From Ralstonia sp. 25mfcol4.1 (GTDB taxonomy: Bacteria > Pseudomonadota > Gammaproteobacteria > Burkholderiales > Burkholderiaceae): DNA of 64,000 bases. Below, in pieces: positions 7,862 through 16,286 of the stretch. Under the pieces are notes generated by a model. The model was not told the DNA's origin and did no database searches. It saw nothing but the letters and a program-made list of their open reading frames with translations. The position numbers were made by a program, and so were the translations under genes. Location: positions 310,001 through 374,000 of the forward strand of contig NZ_FNJO01000001.1 in NCBI RefSeq assembly GCF_900104095.1, given 5' to 3'. Position 1 is the first letter of the stretch. Each line of letters begins with the position of its first letter.

Positions 7862-8710
7862 TTACAGCGCCGCCTTGGCAGCCTGATACGCCGCATACAG
7901 CCGCTGGAACACCAGGCCCGGCTTGCCGGCGCCAATGGTCTTGCCGTCGATCGACACCACGGGCAGCAACTCCTTGCTGGCCGACGAGATCATCACTTCA
8001 TCGGCGCCAAATACCTCGTCACGCGTGATCCGGCGGGCTTCGAACGAGATGTCCATGGCGGCGCACAACTCTTCCATCAGGCCATAGCGGATGCCTTCGA
8101 GGATCAGGTTGTCCTTGGGCGGCGCGGCCACGCGGCCCTGCTTCACCACCCAGACGTTGGAAGCCGATGCCTCGGTCAGCATGCCGTCGCGGAACTGGAT
8201 GGCCTCGGTCACGCCCGCCTCGGCAGCCACCTGAGCGGCCAGCACGTTGCCCAGCAGCGACGTGGACTTGATCTGGCAGTTGAGCCAGCGGCGGTCTTCC
8301 ATCGTCACGCAGGCGACGCCCTGCTCCACCGACGCCGCCGGGGGCAGCGCCATCGGGTTGGTCATGATCAGCACCGTCGGGGTGACTTCCTTCGGGAAGG
8401 CATGCGCCCGCCTGGCCACGCCGCGCGTGACCTGCATGTAGATCATCTGGTCGGACATGCCATTGGCCTGGACCACGCGGTCGATCTGTGCCAGCCATTC
8501 CGATTCGGTATGGGGGTTCGGAATGCCGATGGCGGCCAGGCTGCGCGCCAGGCGCGCCAGGTGCTGCGCGCCCCGGAACGGCTTGCCGTTGTACATCGGA
8601 ATCACTTCATAGATGCCATCGCCGAAGATGAACCCACGGTCGAGTACGGGAATGCGGGCTTCGGACAGCGGGAGCAGATCCCCGTTGAGCAGGACGACGG
8701 CTTCGGACAT
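7862..8710 (-). CDS. dat: Class IV PLP aminotransferase, D-amino-acid transaminase type
   Basis: Fold-type IV pyridoxal-phosphate enzyme of 282 residues. The phrase GFIFGDGIYEV near residues 26-36 is the D-amino-acid transaminase signature, distinct from the FEGIR form of branched-chain enzymes. The Schiff-base lysine is K148 in CQIKSTSLLGN, and the phosphate-binding loops TEASASNV and SSASKELLP are present. Expected reaction: D-alanine or another D-amino acid plus 2-oxoglutarate to D-glutamate and the keto acid, supplying or recycling D-amino acids. Substrate range cannot be read from sequence. It is a single gene on the minus strand, head to head with the cellulose operon, so the interval 8711-8991 carries two divergent promoters. 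Confidence 0.82.
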   Translation of the reverse strand: MSEAVVLLNGDLLPLSEARIPVLDRGFIFGDGIYEVIPMYNGKPFRGAQHLARLARSLAAIGIPNPHTESEWLAQIDRVVQANGMSDQMIYMQVTRGVARRAHAFPKEVTPTVLIMTNPMALPPAASVEQGVACVTMEDRRWLNCQIKSTSLLGNVLAAQVAAEAGVTEAIQFRDGMLTEASASNVWVVKQGRVAAPPKDNLILEGIRYGLMEELCAAMDISFEARRITRDEVFGADEVMISSASKELLPVVSIDGKTIGAGKPGLVFQRLYAAYQAAKAAL

Positions 8711-8909
8711 GGCGATTCTCTTTCAGGAAAAGTAGGAATGACGGCATTTTTTCACACGCGCGGGACGGCCCTTATGCAATTTCGGCATGTCCCACAGGCG
8801 CCGCGGACGCCGCGAAGCAGAAGCAACTGAAAGTTTTTGGATGCTGTCGGCCGTATGAATTGAATCTTTCTTAATTCACTCGCCCGTTCCTGCAAACGGT
8901 TGCTGCCAG

Positions 8910-8940
8910 CCGAAAGTGGCGTGCTATATTCGCCACGCAG
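8910..8940 (+). promoter_or_regulatory. Possible sigma-70-like promoter ahead of bcsB
   Basis: TTGCTG at 8910-8915 and TATATT at 8935-8940, separated by 19 bases, which is longer than ideal. It lies 52 bases before the likely bcsB start. No other good candidate was seen in this divergent interval. Weak evidence. Confidence 0.25.
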
Positions 8941-8991
8941 TATTCCCACAAAGCAGTGATTTGCTGCGCGACATTCACAGGGCGCCCCGAT

Positions 8992-11304
8992 ATGACGGAA
9001 CTCGTGTCAGGCCTGCTTCGTGGCTGCATGCGAAGGGCCGTGATGCCAATGGTCTTCCTGGCGGCCTTTCTTCCGGCCGTGCTTCCCAACGAAGCTGCCG
9101 CCCAGGCTTCAGCTTCGGCCGCAACGGCCACGCCGGCGGCACCGGCACCAGATGCCGCGGCGGCGCCGCCCGGGAAGACGCAAACCCTGACCTTCGCCCA
9201 GATGGGCGCCAATTACACGATCCCACTGCGCGGCGTCGATCCCGACCGCACCGTCAACGTCGGCGTCAGGCTCGACGAGGTGGTGACGGCGGCCAGGCTG
9301 AAGCTCGTCTTCACGTACTCGCCGTCGCTGGTCTATCCGCTGTCGCACCTGAAGATCCGGCTCAATGACGAAGTGGTGGCCACGCTGCTGCTCGACCAGC
9401 AGCATGCGGGCCAGCAGATATCGCGCGAAATCGATCTCGATCCGCGCTTCTTCACCGACTTCAACCGCATCAACGTGCAGATGATCGCGCACTACACGCT
9501 CGATCATTGCGAAGATCCGTACCACTCCAGCCTGTGGACCGACATCAGCCCCACCAGCACGCTGACGCTGACCAAGTCCACGGTCACGCTTCCCGACAAT
9601 CTCGCGCTGCTGCCGGCGCCCTTCTTCGACCGCCGCGACAACCGCCGCGTGACCGTGCCCTTCGTGCTGCCGGCCAGTGCCGATCCGGTGACGCTGCGCG
9701 CCGCAGGGGTGGTGGCATCGTGGCTGGGCGCGCTGGCGAGCTATCGCGAGTTGCGCTTTCCGGTGGCGCGCACCGCGCCGGCCGATGCCCACGCCATCGC
9801 ACTGGTACTGCCCAACGCGCAGCCTGACGGCATCCGCATCGACAAGATCGAAGGCCCCACCGTCAGCGTGCTGCCCAACCCCGCCAACCCGGCCCGCAAG
9901 CTGCTTGTGCTGGCCGGCCGCACGCCGCAGGAGCTGGAAGTGGCGGCCAATGCGGTGGTGCTGGGCAAGGCCGGCATGGCCGGCGCCAGTGCCATGGTGA
10001 AGACCGTGGACCTGGGCAAGCCGCGCCGCCCCTACGACGCGCCGGCGTGGGCGCCTGTGGATCGTCCGGTCATGTTCAGGGAACTGGTGTCCGACCCGCA
10101 GCAGCTGCAGGTGGCGGGCGCCAGCCCCGATGCGATCCGCGTGAACCTGAAGGTGCCCGCCGACCTGTTCGGCTGGAACGACCGCGCGGTGCCGATGAAC
10201 ATGAAGTACCGCTACACGGCGCCTTCCACCTACAACGACTCGGTGCTCAGTATCGACGTGAACGACCAGCTGGTGCGGTCGTACCGGCTCAAGCCGCTCA
10301 CCGTGCAGACCGACGAGAACCTGGTCAGCGTACCGCTGCTGTCGGGCGGCAGCGCCAGCGTCAGCAACGAGGTCCTGATCCCGGCGTTCCGGGTGGGCAG
10401 CAACAACCAGATGCAGTTCCGCTTCCACATCGACTCGCAGAAGACGGGGCTGTGCTCGTCCAGCGCCGCGAACGTGGCGCGCGCCGCGGTGGACCCCGAT
10501 TCGTCGATCGACTTCAGCGGATTCCTGCACTACGCGCAGTTGCCGAACCTGGCGTTCTTCGCGAACAGCGGCTACCCGTTCACGCGCATGGCCGACCTGG
10601 CCGATACCGCCGTGGTGATCCCCGACGCGCCGAGCGCCATCGACCAGGAAGCCCTGCTGACCGTGCTTGGCCACATGGGCAAGTGGACCGGCCTGCCGTC
10701 GCTGCGCGTGACCGTGACGCCGGCCAAGGCCATCGATTCGGTCAAGCATCGCGACCTGGTCATCATCGGCACCGGCAGCGCCGCGCAGGTGCTGCAGCAA
10801 TGGGGCAAGTCGCTGCCCCTGCTGATCGAACGCGGCAAGACCGAGATTGCGCTGCGCGACCAGCGCGCGCACGCCTGGTCGAACTGGCTGAGCGGCGTGG
10901 ACAACGAGAACATCTCGCCGGCCGGGCGGGCGATCCTGACCGCCGACGGGCCGCTGGCCGCGCTGATCGGCTTTGAGTCGCCCTATGCGGAACGCCGTAG
11001 CGTGGTGGCGCTGACCGCGTCCACCGACGACCGCGTGCGCGATGTGCTGGACGTGCTGGAAGACCCGGGCAAGGTGGCGCAGATCCGCGGCGACCTGACC
11101 GTGATCCGCCAGCGCGACCTGGAAGGCCTGCGGCTGGGCGATACCTACTATGTCGGCAACCTGCCCTGGTACGCGCGCCTGTGGATGCAGATGTCGGCGC
11201 ACCCCGCCCTGCTGGCGATTGCCGGCATCCTCGCCGGTTTGCTGGTGGCGCTGACCTTGTTCTGGGCGCTGAGCCGTCTGGCGGCACGCCGCAACGGGGG
11301 CTGA
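8992..11304 (+). CDS. bcsB: Cellulose synthase periplasmic subunit BcsB
   Basis: Membrane-anchored periplasmic partner of BcsA that guides the nascent glucan and is needed for synthase activity. I chose the ATG at 8992 (770 residues) over an in-frame GTG at 8956, because it places the signal peptide (RRAVMPMVFLAAFLP, ending near AAAQA) close to the N-terminus. The bulk is the repeated carbohydrate-binding and flavodoxin-like domains of the family, with typical phrases FTYSPSLVYPLSHLKIRLN and YTLDHCEDPYHSSLW. A single C-terminal membrane helix (about 739-760) precedes a short basic tail. It opens the operon instead of following bcsA as in E. coli. bcsZ begins one base after its stop. Confidence 0.92.
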   Translation: MTELVSGLLRGCMRRAVMPMVFLAAFLPAVLPNEAAAQASASAATATPAAPAPDAAAAPPGKTQTLTFAQMGANYTIPLRGVDPDRTVNVGVRLDEVVTAARLKLVFTYSPSLVYPLSHLKIRLNDEVVATLLLDQQHAGQQISREIDLDPRFFTDFNRINVQMIAHYTLDHCEDPYHSSLWTDISPTSTLTLTKSTVTLPDNLALLPAPFFDRRDNRRVTVPFVLPASADPVTLRAAGVVASWLGALASYRELRFPVARTAPADAHAIALVLPNAQPDGIRIDKIEGPTVSVLPNPANPARKLLVLAGRTPQELEVAANAVVLGKAGMAGASAMVKTVDLGKPRRPYDAPAWAPVDRPVMFRELVSDPQQLQVAGASPDAIRVNLKVPADLFGWNDRAVPMNMKYRYTAPSTYNDSVLSIDVNDQLVRSYRLKPLTVQTDENLVSVPLLSGGSASVSNEVLIPAFRVGSNNQMQFRFHIDSQKTGLCSSSAANVARAAVDPDSSIDFSGFLHYAQLPNLAFFANSGYPFTRMADLADTAVVIPDAPSAIDQEALLTVLGHMGKWTGLPSLRVTVTPAKAIDSVKHRDLVIIGTGSAAQVLQQWGKSLPLLIERGKTEIALRDQRAHAWSNWLSGVDNENISPAGRAILTADGPLAALIGFESPYAERRSVVALTASTDDRVRDVLDVLEDPGKVAQIRGDLTVIRQRDLEGLRLGDTYYVGNLPWYARLWMQMSAHPALLAIAGILAGLLVALTLFWALSRLAARRNGG

Positions 11305-11305
11305 C

Positions 11306-12484
11306 ATGCGGCGGGCACGGGCCTGGCTGCGGCGCGCATCCTTACGCTGCGCCTTCGCGTTGGCGATGGGTGGCGCGGCCATATCCGCCGTGGCGGTCCA
11401 GTGCCCGTGGGCGGACTGGGACGCCTTTCGCCGGGACACCGTCAGCCAGGATGGCCGCGTGATCGATGCCAGCACCAGCCAGCAGGCCACGGTGTCCGAA
11501 GGGCAATCCTACGCGCTGTTCTTCGCGCTGGTGGCCAACGACCGCGCCACTTTCGACAAGCTGCTGACCTGGACCGAGAACAACCTTGCCCAGGGCGACC
11601 TGACGGCGCACCTGCCAGCATGGCTCTGGGGTAAACGCACCCAGGGCGAACAGGCCGGCACATGGGGCGTGATCGATCCGAATCCCGCATCGGATGCCGA
11701 CCTGTGGATTGCCTACGCGCTGCTGGAAGCCGGCCGGCTCTGGAACGAACGGCGCTATACGGCGCTTGGCACACTGGTAGCCCGGCGCGTGCTCCGTGAG
11801 GAATCGGCCGTCCTGCCGGGCCTGGGCCGCACGCTGCTGCCCGGCCCGGCTGGCTTCCATCCCGCGCCCGATACCTGGCGGCTGAACCCGAGCTATGTGC
11901 CGCTGCCCGTGATGCGCCGGCTGGCGGCCGTGCTGGGCGCCGAAGACGGCGCCTGGAAGACGATGGCCGACACCTCCGCGCGGCTGATCGTCGATACCGC
12001 GCCAAAGGGCTTTTCTCCGGACTGGGTCGTCTACAGGAAGGGCCACGGCTTCCAGCCCGATGCCGAGACCAGGGCCGACGGCTCTTACAACGCGATCCGT
12101 GTCTATCTGTGGGCCGGGATGACAGCTGCGCGCGATCCGTCACGAATGTCGGTCCTGCACGCTTTCCGCCCGATGGCCGACTACGTGGTAGCCCACGGCC
12201 ATCCGCCCGAACACGTCGACACGCAGGCCGGCACCTTCGGCCCCAATGCTGGCAACGCGGGCTTCTCCGCCGCCGTGGCGCCCTACCTGGCCGCGCTGGG
12301 GATGGGCGATGCCGCCCGCGCCCAGGCCAGCCGCGCCCGCACGCTCGCCGCGCAGCCCTCGTTCGGCTACTACAGCCAGGTGCTGGCGCTGTTCGGCCTG
12401 GGCCATCTGGACGGACACTTCCGCTTCGAAGCGGACGGCACGCTGGTGCCGGCCTGGAAGACCACATGCCCCGCAACGCGCTAG
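11306..12484 (+). CDS. bcsZ: Cellulose-operon endoglucanase BcsZ (GH8) with Asn at the catalytic-base position
   Basis: Periplasmic family 8 glycosidase of 392 residues that trims beta-1,4-glucan during cellulose export. Signal peptide about 1-31, then the (alpha/alpha)6 domain. The general acid is E65 in VSEGQSYALFFAL, matching E55 of E. coli BcsZ, and the ASDADLW motif (D130) is kept. At the position of the E. coli base D243, in SYDAIRVY, this protein has N262 (SYNAIRVYLW, codon AAC at 12089-12091). That may lower or reroute catalysis, or reflect a GH8 subgroup using another residue as base. It overlaps the bcsC start by 19 bases, so the two are coupled. Confidence 0.9.
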   Translation: MRRARAWLRRASLRCAFALAMGGAAISAVAVQCPWADWDAFRRDTVSQDGRVIDASTSQQATVSEGQSYALFFALVANDRATFDKLLTWTENNLAQGDLTAHLPAWLWGKRTQGEQAGTWGVIDPNPASDADLWIAYALLEAGRLWNERRYTALGTLVARRVLREESAVLPGLGRTLLPGPAGFHPAPDTWRLNPSYVPLPVMRRLAAVLGAEDGAWKTMADTSARLIVDTAPKGFSPDWVVYRKGHGFQPDAETRADGSYNAIRVYLWAGMTAARDPSRMSVLHAFRPMADYVVAHGHPPEHVDTQAGTFGPNAGNAGFSAAVAPYLAALGMGDAARAQASRARTLAAQPSFGYYSQVLALFGLGHLDGHFRFEADGTLVPAWKTTCPATR

Positions 12485-15400
12485 CCTCCACGCTGGCGCT
12501 GTTGCTGGCCAGTTCCGCCATGCCTGCCCTTGCTGCAGACCCCGTCCCCGCCACGCGCGCAGCGCCTTCGCCCCAGATGGCGCAACTGCTGGCGTCCGCG
12601 AGGATGTGGGAGGCGAGGAATCGGGCGGACATGGCGCGCGGCATCCTCGACAAGGCGCTGCTGATCGACCCGAACCAGCCCGAGGCATTGAAGCTGCTGG
12701 GCCTGATCGAGATCCGCTCAAACCGGCCGGCGCAGGCGGAGAAGCTGCTCAGGAAGCTGCGCACCGTGGCGCCCGACAGCCCGGAGACGCAGGAACTTGA
12801 CGACGCCTACCGCATCGCCACGCGCGACAAGCGCGAAATGGCGAGTGTCCGGCTGCTGTCGCGCAGCGGCCAGGACGAAGAGGCGGTGCAGCGGCTGCAC
12901 AAGCTGTTCCCGCGCGGCGCCCCGGCGGGCAGCCTGACGCGCGACTACTATCGCATTCTGGCCGGCACGCCGGCCGGACGCACGCGGGCCATTGCCGAGC
13001 TTCGCCAACGCTCGCGCGCCAACCCGAACGACATGCAGCCGAAGCTTGCGCTGGGCGACCTGCTGACCGATCGCGAGGCCACGCGCCAGGAAGGTCTCGC
13101 GCTGCTTTACGAAGTGACGCAGCGGCCCGAAGGCGACCGTGCCACGGCGCTCGATATCTGGCGGCGCACGCTGTACCGCGTCAACGAAGATCCCGCCTAC
13201 TACGTCTGGTTCGAGCGATACCTGAAGGAGGCGCCCGACGACAAGGCCGCGCAGGACACGCTGGCCGCGCTGGGCAAGAAGGTGGCGGCGCAAAAGCAGC
13301 TCGAGGCCGACCCGGCCTACCGGGCACGGCAGCGCGGACTGGCGCAACTGGAGCGTGGCCAGCTCAAGGATGCCGACATCGCGCTGCAGCAGGCCTACCA
13401 GAAGCGCCGCAACGATGCCGAAGTGGTGGGCGGCCTGGGACTGGTGCGCCTGCGCGAGGGCCGCCACGACGAGGCCCGCGAATTGTTCACGCGCGCCAAC
13501 CAGATCGATCCCAGCAGCAAATGGCGCAGCCTGATCGCCACGGCCACGTTCTGGGGCACGGTGGCCAAGGCCCGCGAGGCGAACCGGCAAGGCAAGCCCG
13601 CCGAGGCCGAGCAACTGGCGCGCCAGGCACTGGCCCAGCAGCCGAACAACGAGGACGCGCAGAACATCCTGGCCGAAGCCCTGGTCGCCCAGAACAGGAA
13701 CCGCGAGGCGGAAACGTTGCTGCGCCGGATGCTGGCGCGGCCCAAACCGGACGTCGGCGCGCTTCGCACGCTGGTGGGCATCCTGCAGAAGGAAGGGCGC
13801 GACGCCGAAGTGGAGGCGCTGATCGCCAGCCAGGCCGCGCGCATGAAGGGGTCGGAAGCCGAATTGCGCGCCATGCGGGCAGACCTGCTGTCGGTGCGCG
13901 CGGATCAGGCGCTGGCCCGGCAGCAGCGCAGCCCCGCCATCCGCGACCTGGAGGCGGCCATCCGCCTGCGGCCCGACGACCCATGGATGCGCTTCACGCT
14001 GGCGCGCGTCTATCGCGACCTGGGCCTTCCCGCGCTGGGCCGCAGTGTCATGGACGACGGCATGCGCGCCGCTCCCGGCAACGAGATGCGCTATGCCAGC
14101 GCGCTCTATCTGAACAGTGTCGACGACATCGACGCGGCGGCCTCGACGCTGGCCGCCGTGCCCGCGGCCAGCCGCTCGGAAGGCATGCGCAACCTGGCCC
14201 ACAACCTGGCCGCCCAGCAGATGCTGCGGGATGCGCGCCAGCGCGTGGCCGAAGGGCGTGACGATGAGGCGCGCCGCCTGCTCGACCAGGCTGCCGTGGA
14301 AGCCAGGGACGATCCGCATATGCTGGCCTCGATCGGCCGTGAATGGATTGCGCTGGGCGATGCCGACAAGGGTCTGCGTCTGGTCAGCGACTGGCTGGCT
14401 GCGCATCCGGAAGCGCCCAATCTCGATATCCGCCTGCGCTACGGCGAACTGCTGGCCGCTGCCGGCCGCGACGACGCCCTGCGCCAATGGATCGCCGACT
14501 CGACCGCCCTGCCCGGCATCACGGCCCAACAACGTGCGGACTTTGCCGACCAGTCGTTGCGGCTGGCGTTGCGCGAGACAGATCGCCAGATCGAAGCCGG
14601 CGACCTGCGGCGCGCGCAGCAGGTGCTGTACGCAGTGCCGGCCGAACAGCAGGCGGATCGCCGCTGGCTGCTGGAACTGGCAGACCTGCGCCAGGCCGGT
14701 GGCGACTACCAGGGCGCGGCCGACGCCGCACGCCAGGTGCTGGCCACGCAGCCGCACGACGCGGGCGCCCGGCTTACGCTGGCTCGGCAGTACGAAGCGA
14801 TGGGCCAGACGGGCCAGGCGCTCGATATCGTGCGTACGGTGCTGGCCGAAACCCCGGAAGACGACATCGACACGCGGCTGTCGATTGCGCGCCGCTTCAC
14901 CGCGATGCGCCGCGAGGACGAAGCGGCGCAAGTGGTGGACGATCTGGACGCGCGCTACCCGGACCGCGCCGACATCACCGTGCAGCGCGGCCGCATCGCC
15001 CAGTCGCGCGGCGACTTCGACGATGCGGCCGGCATCTATCGCGCGGCGCTGCCGCTGGAGCAGCGCGAAAATGTGCTGCCCGGCGCGGAAGGCACGCCGG
15101 CCCAGCGCGCGCTGGCCGGGCTGGAGGCGCGTCGCCAGGGCGAGGTGGCGACAGCCGTCATGCAATCGAACAAATCGGGCGACGACGGTATCTCGCGGCT
15201 GCATGCCACCGAGATTCCGCTCTACGTGCGCATTCCGCACGGCTACACCGGCCACGCGTTCTTTCATGCGGACACCGTGCTGCTCGATGCTGGCACGCTG
15301 CGCGGCGGCGCGCCGGCCAGCAGTCTGGAGTTCGGCAAGATTCCCGCGCTCGGCAATGCCGGGCTGGGCAATATCGGACAGACCGACAAGGGCGTGGCGC

Positions 15401-16260
15401 TGGCGGCGGGCTACGAATACGACGGCGCCTACAACAGCTGGCGCGCCGATATCGGCACCACGCCGCTCGGTTTCCTGGAGAGCACGGTGGTGGGCGGTTT
15501 CCGGTACCGGGCGGACCTGGGCGTGCAGTCGGTGAGCGTCGATGTCTCGCGCCGCGCGCAGACCAGCTCGCTGATCTCGTACGCGGGCGCCCGCGATCCG
15601 GTCACTGGCGAGCACTGGGGCGGCATCGTGCGCAATGGCGTCCACCTGCGCTACGCGCGCGACGTGGGCCGCCTGGGGCTGTTTGCCGACGTCGGCGCCG
15701 GGCTCTACACTGGTGACAACGTCAAGACCAACCGCGAAGTGACGCTGCGGACCGGCTTCGATGTGCCGGTCTACGCAAAGCGGGACCAGCGCGTGACCAG
15801 CGGCCTGGTCTTCAACTGGTGGCACTACTCGGACAACCAGCGGTTCTACACGTTTGGCCACGGTGGCTACTACAGCCCCCAGCGTTATGTTTCGGTCGGC
15901 GTGCCGCTGGACTGGACAGGCCGCTACGCCAGGTGGTCGTGGCGCCTGCTGGGGTCCGCCGGCTGGTCATGGACCTATGAGGATGCGGCCCCGTTCTTCC
16001 CGACGCGGCCCGACCTGCAGGCGCTGAGCGGCAATGCCACCTATGGCGGCGGATCGGGCGGCGGGTTCAGCTACACGCTGGGCGCGACGATCGAATACAC
16101 GGTTGCGCCGCACTGGGTGGTGGGCGCCGGATTCTCGATCGACCGCTCGCGCGACTATGCGCCGAATCGCGCCATGGCCTGGCTGCGCTACCTGTTCGAC
16201 AAGCGACAGCTGCCGGTGCCATTCCCGCCAACGCCGGTGCGGCCATATTCGGCCTATTGA
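12466..16260 (+). CDS. bcsC: Cellulose export protein BcsC (TPR scaffold plus outer-membrane barrel)
   Basis: Outer-membrane secretin-like channel for cellulose, 1264 residues. The start at 12466 (MPRNALASTLALLLASS) gives a clean signal peptide ending near PALA; the frame stays open upstream inside bcsZ, but that part is the shadow of bcsZ. Residues about 40-900 are a long array of tetratricopeptide repeats (patterns such as NQPEALKLLGLIEIRSNRP and NNEDAQNILAEALVAQNRN) that spans the periplasm and contacts peptidoglycan. From about 914 (TEIPLYVRIPHGYTGHAFF) to the end runs the BCSC_C beta-barrel domain with alternating aromatic strands. The length is slightly above E. coli BcsC, with no frameshift seen. 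Confidence 0.92.
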   Translation: MPRNALASTLALLLASSAMPALAADPVPATRAAPSPQMAQLLASARMWEARNRADMARGILDKALLIDPNQPEALKLLGLIEIRSNRPAQAEKLLRKLRTVAPDSPETQELDDAYRIATRDKREMASVRLLSRSGQDEEAVQRLHKLFPRGAPAGSLTRDYYRILAGTPAGRTRAIAELRQRSRANPNDMQPKLALGDLLTDREATRQEGLALLYEVTQRPEGDRATALDIWRRTLYRVNEDPAYYVWFERYLKEAPDDKAAQDTLAALGKKVAAQKQLEADPAYRARQRGLAQLERGQLKDADIALQQAYQKRRNDAEVVGGLGLVRLREGRHDEARELFTRANQIDPSSKWRSLIATATFWGTVAKAREANRQGKPAEAEQLARQALAQQPNNEDAQNILAEALVAQNRNREAETLLRRMLARPKPDVGALRTLVGILQKEGRDAEVEALIASQAARMKGSEAELRAMRADLLSVRADQALARQQRSPAIRDLEAAIRLRPDDPWMRFTLARVYRDLGLPALGRSVMDDGMRAAPGNEMRYASALYLNSVDDIDAAASTLAAVPAASRSEGMRNLAHNLAAQQMLRDARQRVAEGRDDEARRLLDQAAVEARDDPHMLASIGREWIALGDADKGLRLVSDWLAAHPEAPNLDIRLRYGELLAAAGRDDALRQWIADSTALPGITAQQRADFADQSLRLALRETDRQIEAGDLRRAQQVLYAVPAEQQADRRWLLELADLRQAGGDYQGAADAARQVLATQPHDAGARLTLARQYEAMGQTGQALDIVRTVLAETPEDDIDTRLSIARRFTAMRREDEAAQVVDDLDARYPDRADITVQRGRIAQSRGDFDDAAGIYRAALPLEQRENVLPGAEGTPAQRALAGLEARRQGEVATAVMQSNKSGDDGISRLHATEIPLYVRIPHGYTGHAFFHADTVLLDAGTLRGGAPASSLEFGKIPALGNAGLGNIGQTDKGVALAAGYEYDGAYNSWRADIGTTPLGFLESTVVGGFRYRADLGVQSVSVDVSRRAQTSSLISYAGARDPVTGEHWGGIVRNGVHLRYARDVGRLGLFADVGAGLYTGDNVKTNREVTLRTGFDVPVYAKRDQRVTSGLVFNWWHYSDNQRFYTFGHGGYYSPQRYVSVGVPLDWTGRYARWSWRLLGSAGWSWTYEDAAPFFPTRPDLQALSGNATYGGGSGGGFSYTLGATIEYTVAPHWVVGAGFSIDRSRDYAPNRAMAWLRYLFDKRQLPVPFPPTPVRPYSAY

Positions 16261-16286
16261 GCGGCACCATGAGCCAGGGACCCGCG

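Noticed and set aside
9109..11490. 793-codon minus-strand ORF opposite bcsB
   Set aside because: Composition is that of an antisense frame (His/Arg/Gly/Gln) with no start signal; bcsB is certain.
12718..15861. 1047-codon minus-strand ORF opposite bcsC
   Set aside because: Long antisense frames are expected in G+C-rich genes; its translation is low-complexity Arg/Gly/Ala/His-rich with no domain, and bcsC on the other strand is well supported.
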